A stretch of DNA of 64,000 nucleotides, taken from positions 62,001-126,000 of the forward strand of contig JAXMBL010000005.1 in NCBI GenBank assembly GCA_046349915.1. Reading direction: 5' to 3'. The notes beneath the pieces are model-generated. The model worked only from the letters and a program-made list of their open reading frames with translations. It ran no database searches and was not told the origin of the DNA. Made by a program: the position numbers and the translations under genes. Origin of the DNA: CAIXSC01 sp046349915. GTDB taxonomy: Bacteria > Planctomycetota > Planctomycetia > Pirellulales > Pirellulaceae. Of this stretch, positions 1 to 12,000 are shown in pieces. Each line of letters opens with the position of its first letter. Within the stretch, counting starts at the first letter, position 1.

Positions 1-3000
1 AATGTCGCGGTCAACATTGTCTCGGGGGACAGCCCGGACGTGGTCGCCGACAAGCTGACTCAGGCGATCAACAGCGCCAACGGGTTTAATTCGCCGACGT
101 TCGCCACCCGCTCAGGTTCGAAGGTGACGCTGACAGGCGACCGCACGGTTTCGCTCAGTTCCTCGATTGTCGGAATCCGGGTGCACGGCAAAACGATTTT
201 CGTGAACAAGACCGCGGGCCCCAACGCGGATGGTTCGCTGGATCGCCCCTTCAACAACATCGCGTCGGCGACGGTGACGAACGCTTTCGGCGCCTCTCGG
301 CCGGGCGATATTGTGCGTATCGTGGGCAACGGCGGATCGGACAACAACTTTGCGACACCGACCGACAACTTCGCCTATGAGATTGGTTTCGGCAGCTTGC
401 CAGGGCAGTTGCTGTCGGACGGCACGACGATGGAAGTGCCCAAGGGGGTGACGGTCATGGTCGACGCGGGCGCCATTTTCAAGTTGCGCGCCGCGCGAAT
501 CGCGGTCGGCAGCGCGACGTTGGGCGTCGATCGCAGCGGCGGCGCCTTGCAGGTGTTGGGCACGCCGCAGCGAAACGTCTTCTTCACTTCGTGGTTCGAC
601 GAATCGATCGGCCGGGACACGTTTGCTTCGACCACCGCGGGCAGCACCGGCGATTGGGGCGGCATCACTTTCCAGAACGACCTGGATCACGACAAGGGCC
701 GCGATGATTACGAATCGCAAGGCATCTTCCTGAACTACGTGAACCATGCCGACATCCGCTTCGGCGGCGGTATCGTCAACATCGATTCGAACGGCGTGGT
801 GGTGCAGCCGATTCAGATGGTCGAGGCACGCCCCACCATCACGTTCAACTCGATCTCCAACAGCGCGGATTCGGCCATGTCGGCCGATCCCGACAGCTTC
901 GAAGAGACGCAATTCAACACGCCCGAGTATCAGTTATCGGGAGCTTTCACTCCCGAGTATGGTCGAGTGGGTCCGGAGATTCACGGTAACCGGCTGACGA
1001 ATAATTCCATCAATGGCTTGTTCGTGCGCATTACGACGCCGTCCGGTTCGGGGACCACCGTGTTGTCGACGCAAGGGCGGTTCGACGACACCGACATCGT
1101 CCACTACATTCCCGAGAACCTCACGATCCACGGGACTCCGGGCGGACCGATTCAAGACACGACTGTTTTGCCAGTCAATTTGATCACATTGACCGCGATC
1201 AGCGCCGGATTCTTGCCAGCGGGCAATTACAGTTATCGCTTCACGCTGGTCGACGAGAACGGCTATGAGGCGCCTCCGTCGGCGGCCACGAGTGTCGGTA
1301 CCTTGACCGCGACAGGTGGCATTCGACTGAACAATCTCCCCATTGCGCCCACGGGTTACGTGGCGCGGCGTATCTATCGCAGCACCGATGGGGTGAACTT
1401 CGAGTTGGCCGCATCGATCAACGCATCGGACCTCACCTACTTTGATATCGGTCGCACGCTGGGCGGCGTTCTTGATACGAGCATCGGATCGCTCTTGCGT
1501 CCGAGACTTGATGGACGTCTCGCCGTCGATCCGGGCACGGTTGTCAAACTGGAGGGGTCGCGGATCGAGGTATCTTTCGGCGGTCAGTTGATCGCGGAAG
1601 GACTGGTCGGTCAGGACGTCATCTTCACCTCGAAGTTGGATGATCGATTCGGAGCGGGCGGCACGTTCGACACCAACAATGACAATTCGGCTGCCGTCGA
1701 GGGTCGGCCGAACCCCGGCGACTGGGGCGGCATCTATGTGGGCCATACGAGTCGCGCGAATTTCGATCACTCGATGATCGCATTCGGCGGCGGCATCACC
1801 AAGTTGCCGGGCACGTTCAAGGCCTTCAACGCCTTGGAAGTGCATCAGGGCGATCTGCGCCTGGTCAACAGCATTATCGAGCAGAATTCAACGGGCATTG
1901 GCGGTCAGGGACCGACTCAACGGCTCGGCCATCTGAACAATGAAACGGCCGTCGTCTTCGTCCGCGGAGCTCAACCGATCGTGGTGGGCAATACGTTCCG
2001 CAACAACGACGATCAGGACTTGCTGCCGACCAACCCGGATCAGGCGGTCATTTCGATCGACGTCAATTCGCTGAGCTACTTGAACGTGACCGACACGGGC
2101 CGCGAGACGGGCGGCGTGAATAGATACGAGCAGTTCGAGACCAACGCCGGTCCGCTCGTGCGGCTCAATAAACTAGCTCGCAACGGCATCAACGGTATGT
2201 GGGTGCGAGGCGGGACGTTGGCGACGGAAGGAGTGTGGGACGACACGGATATCGTGCACGTGTTGTTCAACACCGTTACCGTGCCGAATTTCCACACCTA
2301 TGGCACATTGCGGTTGCAGAGCAGCTCGACGGAAAGCCTGGTTGTGAAACTGCTGGGCGCCGACCGCTTGAATGGCCTTGTCGGCGGCACTGGTTTCTAC
2401 AACAAGTATCAGAACACTGGCTTGACGGCGACGGGGACGCCGCTGGACATCGACGATCGCATCGGCGGCGTGATCCATATCGTGGGCCAACCGGGTCATC
2501 CGGTCGTCATGACGTCGTTCCACGACGATTCGATTGGCGCAGGTTTGCAGCCCGACAATACGCCGCAGAATGACACGAACAACAACGGCATCGCGACGAT
2601 TCCCGCGCCGGGCGACTGGCGCAGCGTGCTACTGGACCAGAACAGCCACGATCGCAACGTCGAATTGATCATGGAGACGGAGACTCCGGGCGCGGATGCG
2701 CCGGGGAACAACGCGACTCCGCAGACCGCGCAAGTTTTGGGGGCTTTGGCCCAGGGCATCCAGGGCGGCGACGAAAACCTGCGACTGGGCTTTGAGGTGC
2801 ATGGTTATCTGAACGATCCGCGCGACGTCGACGTCTACAGCTTCACGGGCTACGCGGGCACCGAAGTGTGGTTGGATATCGACCGCACGAACCAGAGTTT
2901 AGACACGTTGGTTGAGTTGTTGAACGCCGATGGCGTGGTCGTCGCGCGGTCCGATAACTCGTTGGATGAATCGCAGGATGGTTCGTTGCTGTTCCGCGGC

Positions 3001-6000
3001 GAAGGGGTGCCGCCGCAGTATGTGAACAACCTGATCAAGTCGCCGGCGAATCAGCGCGACTTTGGTACGCTCAATCCGCGCGATGCGGGCATGCGAGTGG
3101 TGTTGCCGGGAACCATCGGCACCGCCTCGACGTTCCACTTCCGCATTCGCAGCAACGGGGCCAACCTGGATCGGCTGGATGGCGGTCTCACGGAAGGCAA
3201 CTACATCGTCGAACTGCGCATGCAGGAGACGGACGAAGTGCCGGGATCGATCGTTCGCTATGCGGACATTCGTTACGCGACCACGGGCGTGGAAGCTTAT
3301 GGCTTGCCAGCTCATTCGCCCCTTTCGGGCGAGGTGACCGAAGATTCGGAAGTCGCCGCGACAGGTACGCTCTCGGGTCCTGAAGAGGACAACGATAACA
3401 TCAACCCCACGGCGGGCCTGCCTGGCTCGGGACCGCAGTACATCGGCAACCTGCTTGCATCCGACCGATCGGTCATGTCGATCGGCGGTACGTTGACCGG
3501 CTATAACGACGTCGACTTCTACGAATTCGTGGTGAATTACACGCCGCTTTCGGGCGCCTCGGGACCGCCGCTCTACTTGCCCACCGTATTCGACGTTGAT
3601 TACGCCGATGGATTCACTCGCCCCAACACCAGTTTGGCGGTATTCAATTCGAACGAGCAACTGGTCTTGATTGGCCGCGATTCGAATATCGCGGAAGACC
3701 GATCGCGGCCGTTGTCGGGGTCGGATTTGGCGGACTTGTCGCGTGGGTCGGGTGGAGCGCAAGATCCGTTCATCGGCGTGGTCGATTTACCAGCGCAGTC
3801 GGCGTCGTACTATGTGGCGGTCCACCACAACCAACAGATTCCGGCCGAATTGACGCAATTCACGTCGTTGGACACTAATTTCCCCTTGGTCCGCCTGGAA
3901 CCGGTCAACTCGGTGAAGCGGATCGCGGAAGATCACATTGGCAGCTTTGGCGGGTCGACCGCTGAACCGCCCGAAGTGCCCGTATTGCTCGATCCCAGTT
4001 TCGTCGGAGCGGGCGACAATCTCTGGCATGTGACATCGTTTGAACCGGCCGATCCCGCGGGCCACGGCCTCAATCCGACATTCGACGGCAGTCGTGCCGT
4101 CGGCTCGGGTCGGGTCTTCGACAATGAAGGAAACGACTCGCTAACAGGCGCCCAGAACCTGGACGGCGCTCAGTGGAGCACCGCGTTCGACTCATCGATC
4201 GTCAACTCGACCACCGTGCCTCACATCACGGTCGTCGGCCGCGGTGACGGTACCGCGGACTTCTATAGTTTCACGGTCCCCGCGGGCGGCGGACAAGTGG
4301 TGCTGGACATCGACCAAGGGAGCACGGGCCAGCCGGGGACGATCAACACGCTGCTGCGACTGTTCAACTCCAGTGGCACACAGTTGTCGACCAATGACGA
4401 TGCGCCGACCACGAATGGGGCGGGCGGTTCCAGCAGCGTGCAAGATGCTTACATCGACACGACATTCCCCTCGGCGTTGACCTTGCCCGCGGGACTGTAT
4501 GTCGTCGAAGTAGCGCAGTCGGGCGGCGCGGCGCCGGCGTCCGGTCAGCAGTACACCTTGCAAGTTTCGATCGCGGGCCATGCGTTGGGTGGAGTGGCCG
4601 CGGGGGGCGGGGCGAGTTTCGCGTTCCGCAATTCCGTGGGCGGCGGCTTCGACACGGGCGGTCCCGCCACGGGCGTCTTGCAATCGAACCCCTTCAGTCT
4701 TCGCGGCTACTCGGCGGAAGACCAGCCCACGCTGTATTTCACCTACTTCCTGGAAACGGGCAATGCCGGGGATCAATTCCGCGTTTACGCCAACGACGGC
4801 TCGGGTCGAGTGCTGTTGGCGTCGAGCGTGGCGGCCGATTACACGGTAGGCGACGTCCGACAGCTGTTCGATCAGCGGAACGTGTTCTTCTTCAATCAGA
4901 ACTGGCGACAGGCTCGCGTCGATCTCGGTCGACTCGCCGGTCTGGACAACATCCGTCTTGAATTCGAATTCCAGTCGGATGGCTCGTTCGATGACCAGTT
5001 CGCGGAAGGGGCGTTTGTCGACGATATCATCATCGGTTTCGCCGAACGCGGAGAAATGGTGACTCGACCGTCGTCGGCGTTTGGCTCCAACGCGACCTTC
5101 GTCGACAACCCAATCACTTCGGAGGCGCCTCCGGGTGAGTTGACGAGCGGCGCTTATCAACTGGAGATGCGGCGCGGCGTCGCGTATGCCACGTCGCAAG
5201 ATCCGACGCCGATTCGCTTGCGGCTAGATGACTCGTTCGACACCAACGATCGGTTGGCGGGCCAGGTCGTGTTGCACGCGGCCGATGGTTCGGCGATCAA
5301 CGATGGCGATACCTTCTCGTTGGGCGATGGAATCAGCCGATTGATCTTCGAATTTGACTCGGGGAGCGGCGTGGGATCGTGGGATCCCGAGAATGTCCGA
5401 GTTCCTTTTCAGTCGACCGATTCAGCGGCGACCATTGCGGCTCGCATTCGCGACCTAGTGAACAGCGACGCGGTGCGGGGCGTGCTTTCGATCCAGGCGG
5501 CGTCGGCCGACGGAACCGTCACGGTGGGCGTTGAATCGGACGAGCGCGTCAACCTGTTTGGCAACGTGGTGCTGGAGCCGATTATCGGCACGGCCATCGC
5601 CAGCGTGCGCAACAACTACTTCGGCGATAGCAACGTTTACCGCGATCAGGGTCAGTTGCTGATCCACTCGAACTTCATCACCGATTCGCGCGATTGGGGT
5701 GTGGTCATCGATGCTGGCACTCGCGATGTCGAGCCGGGCCGTACGACCCCCTACATGCAGACGCATCAGGGTCCGGTGCGCAAGTTCCCCACTTTGAACA
5801 ATCGCTCGGGCGACAGTTTCGGCTCGTCGGATCCCTCGGGCGGTCTCGTGCCGGGCGCCGTCGTGCAAAACAACGTCATTGATGGCGAAGGTCTTGGCGG
5901 AGTCCACATCAGTGGAAACGTGGCGCCCTTGGAAATCACCGTGCGCGATCCCTCGCTGATCGTCACGTGCCCGGCGGGCGACGGGACGGTGAACGGAACC

Positions 6001-9000
6001 ACGTCGGGCGACCGCTACCGCGACGGCGAAACGTTCATTTTGCAGTTCGGCGATCGGCAATTGACGTTCGAATTCGAGGAAGTCAACGGTTCGGGCACGT
6101 CAGCCGCGTGCTTCGGCAGCGGCACGTCGGGCGGAAACGGCTATGGCGCTGGGAATATCCCGATCTTCTACCGTGGCACGATTCCTTCGTCGTCTGGTTA
6201 CTCGATGTCGGAAATGGCCGCTGCGATTCGCGACGCGATCGTCTCGGCGTGGTTCACTACCAACGGCACGACCTACAACGTCGACGATGCGTTCATTGAA
6301 ACGAGTCGTTTGATCAGCAGCACGGCGCTCATCGGCGGCGGCAGCATCCCGGCGGTGTTCGTCGAACACATCACCAACTGGGATGACGATGCGTTGATCC
6401 GCCAGGGCTTGATGCGACGACTGCCGGTCGGCTTGGCGCCCGTGCCATTCGTCCGCGTGGTGAACAACACGATTCTCGGCGACAACGGCACGGCCGGTTT
6501 CAATCCCGAGCCGAACGTCGAGACGAATGATACGATCGATCAAGCGATCGACACCAAGCAGGGGCGGCAAATGAAGCCGCTGGCCTATACGTCGAACGGC
6601 TCGATCGGCGACAACGCCAACTACCGACTCGACCCGTCGCTCGACGTCGACTTCTACCGCTTCCAGTTGGACGTCGGGGATCGCGTGACGATCGACCTCG
6701 ATACAGTGATTGGCCCCTCGAGCTTGAACTCCTATCTACGGCTGTTCAACGAGGTGGGATTGGAGGTAGCATCGAATGACAACGCAGCCGCTCCCGGCGA
6801 AGGCGGCGGCACCGACTCGTACATCGACTTCACGGCGACTTCGGCGGGCACTTACTACGTCGCGGTCAGCGGCCGGGGCAATCAGACGTACGATCCGACA
6901 TCGTTGAGTGGTCGGTCGACGTCGACGACTCGCGGCGCGTACACGATCAACGTGGATGTTTCGGCGCCGCGCGAGGCTTACATTTCGGTTAATCGCCATG
7001 CGATGGGAACAGGCGAGGCGTTCGAAGTCATCGATGTCGCGGGCAATCGCGTGGTGTTTGAATTCGGCTCGTCGACCATCGCAGGCTCGATCACCATCCC
7101 CAACGGATTCACTCGTCGCCCCGATCAGGCGGCTGCTATCGCGGCGGCGATTAACGCAGCGGGATTGGGCTTGCTCACCAACCAACAGAACTTGCCGAAC
7201 GGCGCCTTTGGTTTGGCGAACCCCGTACCGCGAGTGCGAGCTCGCGCATTCGGCGGGCCGGACGGCATTGATCCACTCGTCCCCTCGCTCCCGACTCGCG
7301 GCGGCACTCGCGACACTCAAAGCAATGGCTTCAATTTCCGCGCGAACTCGGCGCCGCTTTACGTCGAGTTGTACAACATCGCCGAGATCCGCGTGCTGAG
7401 CGGACCACTGATTGTGGGACCGACCCCGGGCGACAACCAGAACGACTGGTTCCGTCAGACGGGCGTGTTCGTGACGGAACGAGCTAGCCCGACGTTGCTC
7501 AACAACGTGATCGCGAATACGGATCGCGGCTTTGTGAACGTCCCGGTCGGCGAGGACTTGACCGGTTTCAACTGGTTCACCAACTCGTCGGTCGTGGCCG
7601 CCACGATCTTCCAGTACAACGTGGCGAACACCAACGTGTCGGCCGCGGGCATCGACTTCAACATTCAGTTGGGCGCCACTGACGCTCAGTTGAACAACTC
7701 GCCCGATGGGAACTACTATCCCTTGGCGCCGTCGCGCATCATCGACAGCGCGGTCAATGTGCTGGAAGATCGGGACGATTTTGCGAATCGCATCAAGTCC
7801 CCGCTGGGACTCGGCAAGTCGCCCATCTTCGCCCCGGCGCTCGACGCCACGGGAACGAAGCGCATCGACAATCCAAACGTCGCTTCGGCGCAGGGTCAAG
7901 GCGAGAACGTCTTCAAGGATCGGGGCGCCCTCGATCTGGCCGACTTCACCACGCCGACCGCGGAATTGCTGGTTCCGCGCGATAATGACGCCTTGGGCGT
8001 CGACCGCGATCCCGCGGCGACGGTGGTTCGCTTGCAGGATGGCGTCTACTCCGACTTCAAGGTGCAGATTCAGGATCAATTTGGAGCGGACAATCCGTTC
8101 CCCGGCACCGGCGCGCTCGACACCACGGTTCAGACACAACCCGTGTTGCTGGACGAAGGCGGATTGCCGCTAACTTTAACCGGCCCCGCCGTGACGTTGT
8201 TTGAGGACGGCCGCTTCTTGCGAGAAGGATTCGACTACACGTTCCGCTATGACAGCCTGACCGACACGATTGTGTTGACTCCGCTGGCGGGCATCTGGCC
8301 GGACGGTCGCGTATACGAGATTCGTTTGAATAATCGCGACCGCTTCGTGTTGGATGCCACCAACGGCGGTTCGGTCGTGGATGGCTCGACTTTTACCGTG
8401 ACCGATCGCACGGGCGCACGCGTGACCTTCGAGTTTGAGAGCGGTTACCGCATGCAGGTGCCCAGCACGTTGACGATCAACGTACCGGTCGCGGGAGCGG
8501 GCACGGGCGGAATCAGCGACGGCCAGCAGTTCTCGATCAACGACGGCAAGCGGTCGGTGACCTTCGAGTTCGATAGCACGGGCGTCTTCACCTTCGGCAC
8601 TCGCCCAGTGCCGTTCACCGTGGGGGCGAGCCAGGATGCGGTCGCGAATGCGATCGTGACGGCGATCAACAATGCGGTGGCCGCCAATGCCTTGACGGGA
8701 TTGGCGCCGAAGAATCTGGGCAACGGAGTCGTCCATGCGGGTGCGACTCAAGCGGCATCCTTCAGCATGGCAGGTTCGGCGCTGACCACGAATCTCGTGC
8801 AGCGTCCGACAGGGCTGGTGGTGCCCGCGGTGGGCCTGGGGCTGGGCGGCATCACCGACGGCCAAACATTCCGCATCACGAACTCGCAGTCGGGCGTGAC
8901 GGAAACCTACGAGTTCGACGACATCACCAACAACCCCGGTACGGTGGGGACTAACATTGCCGTGCCGTTCGTGCCTGGGGCGACGGTCGATGATATCGCC

Positions 9001-12000
9001 AGTGCGATCGCGTTGGTGATCAGCATCAATAACACGGGCATCGCGGCTCAGAACGTGGGGAATGGGCGAGTCGCGTTTACGGCTCAGTCTTTCCATTCGG
9101 TCGACGTTTCGACCACCGTACTCACTCGCACGATGTTCATCGGCGGGGTGGGGGATGGCGAATCGTTATTCGTGCGGTACGAGGGAGGCGCCTCGACGGT
9201 GCGCACGACGTTCGAGTTCGACCTGGATGGCGCCTTGAGCGTCGTGGGCTCGACGCCGATCACGATTACTTCGGCCGACGCCCAGGAAGATATCGCCGCC
9301 AAGATTCTGGCAGCGCTTTCGACCCCGTCGCTTGCATTGACTCCGACCGATTTCGGTCTGGGCAACTTGCAGATTGGCGGCACAACCGACCACTTCATCG
9401 ACGCATCGAACGCCCCGAGTCTGGTGTTGTCGGGCGAGCCGGGAGTACGCACGGCGACTCGCATCCAACTGCCGGTGTCGCAGGCAATTCAGGTGCCGAT
9501 TGGCGGCGGAACGGCGATCCCCGACGGCGAAAAGTTCGTGATTTCGAACGGCGTCATTGATGTGACGTTCGAATTCGACAACGACTTCGTTTTCGAGGAC
9601 GCGGACAACGATCTGGTGGCGGACAACATTGTTATTCCGTACACGCTCACGTCGACTCAGGACGAGATCTCTCAGGCGTTGTTGCAGGCCGTGGCGAACG
9701 CTGGCCTTGGTTTGACGCCTCCCTTCACGAACAACCCGATCAATGGTCTGGTGATCTTGGGTACGAACGAGGATCACGTGGTGACCCTCGCGCCCGTGAC
9801 TCAGCTCAGTTCGTCGCTGATCGTCAGCGGCCTGGCCGATGGCGAGTCGTTTACGATCGACGATGGCACTCGATCGCAGCGGTTTGAGTTTGAGGACGCG
9901 ACGTTGAGCGACGGCGTGACGCCTGGCTCGACGCCAATCTTCTTCACGCCGCGCACATCCGCGGACAGTGTCGCCAATGCGGTGGTCGCGATCGTGCAGA
10001 ACGCGGGCCTGTGCACGAACGACTTGGTTTCGTGCCTCGGCACGACGGCCAATCTGGGTAACGGGGTGATCGAGCTAGGCGACACGGGTCGCCACACGAC
10101 GACGCTGCGAGTCAACAGCAACTTGGTGCTGAGCGGCGTGCCGGCGGGCGCTGTCCCGGTGGTCTATCAACCCGACGTCTCGTTCGACGATTCGCAGATG
10201 GCCCTGGCCATCGTGGATGCGATCAACAACGGATCGGGGAGTCGTTTGGTCGGCGTGTCGTCGTCGGTCCGCGGTGGTTCGACGATCTTCGTCGACTTTG
10301 TCGATGCGTCCAACAAGACGGTCGATTTCGGCAATTCGCCGGCAGGCGTCTCGGGGATCTCGAGTTTCTTCTTGCAAGGCATCCAGGATGTCGCGGGCAA
10401 CTTGCTCCGCGGCAACCAGGCGAACAACGATACGCAGTTCACGATTTTGATGCCGAATGTTCAGTCGGATTACGGCGATGCCCCCGATCCGTTCACCGGC
10501 CCGGGACGATATGCGACTCTTGGCGACAACGACGGCGCTCGGCATACGATCAGCGCGACCAACCCGTTGTACCTGGGTTCATCGATCGACGCCGACGCCG
10601 TGGGTCAAGCCACACCGCAGGCCAATGGCGACGACACCGACTTGACGCTCGATTTGTCATTCTCAGCGGGTCTCTCGCAGACCGGGCCGAATGGACGGCA
10701 AGTATTGGTGGTGGGTGACCGTGGACTCGATGGCTTGGGCAATCGACTCGCCAATGTTTCAGACGGCGAGACGTTCAAGATCTTCGACGGCGACGCCGAG
10801 CGCGTATTTGAGTTCGATACCAACGATGATGTCCGGGACGACCGTACCATCATCTTGTTCAACTCGAGCTCGACCGTCACCGAAATCGCCGACAAGATTA
10901 TCGACGCGATCCGTCGAGCCGGCTTGTCAATCGGCGCAAGCAGCCTGGGCAATGGTTCGATCCAGCTCAACTCGGATGACGACGACGGCGTGGTATTCCA
11001 CAGCGTCTTCAACCAGTATCTGGACACGCCTTTCACGGTGACGTCGTCGGGTGCGGGCTTCTTGGACGCTTGGATCGACTACAACCAAGACGGCGATTGG
11101 GACGATCCTCAAGAGCGCCTCTTTAACGCTCAACCCGTCGTGGCGGGCGCCAACAGTTTTGTGCTCCGCGCGATCCAAGGGGCCGCGATCGGCGACACAT
11201 TCGCACGGTTCCGGTTGAGCACCACCGGCGGCTTATTGACCACGGGACTCGCCGTGGGCGGCGAAGTGGAAGATTATCGAGTCACGATTTTGGGTGGACA
11301 GCCGCCCGTCGCGGTCAATGATCCGCGAGCGGTAGATGCCTCGCTGTATGCGACTGCCGAGAACGTGCAACTCACCATTGGCGTTGCCAACGGGCTGCTC
11401 CAGAACGATTCGGATCCTGACTCGGTCGCCATTAGCGTTGCGGAAGTCAACGGGGTCGCAGCTTCAGTCGGCGCCGTGATTGCGATCGCCTCGGGCGCTC
11501 AAATTCAGGTAAACGCCGATGGCAGCTTCACTTATGATCCTCGCACCTCGCTCACGCTGGACGCGTTGGCAGTGGGTCAGTCGTTCCAGGACACTTTCAC
11601 CTACCGCGTGAGCGACGGGCTGCTGCCTTCGGGGCTGGCCACGGTCACGATCACGGTCAATGGCCAGAACGATCCGCCGCAAGCGAACGACAATAGCTAC
11701 TTCATTGATGAAGACACCTTGTTGGGCGGCGTGAACGCGATCACGGACGACACCGGGTTGGGTGCTGATCGCGACCCCGACAATGGCGACATTATTTCGA
11801 TCCGTTCGATCAATGGCACGCCGATCGGCGGCACGAACAACGTCGTGGTGACGCTCCCCTCGGGCGCGACGCTGACGGTCCTATACAACTCGACCGTGGG
11901 TCGATTCGACGGCAACTTCACGTACGATCCGCGCACATCGGCCACGTTCCAGGCATTGACACCTTCGCAGACGGCGAACGACACGTTCACCTACGCGATC

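Noticed and set aside
6736..8139. 467-aa open frame on the minus strand
   Set aside because: It is antisense to the first giant gene, with the same Arg-rich shadow composition and no recognisable motif.
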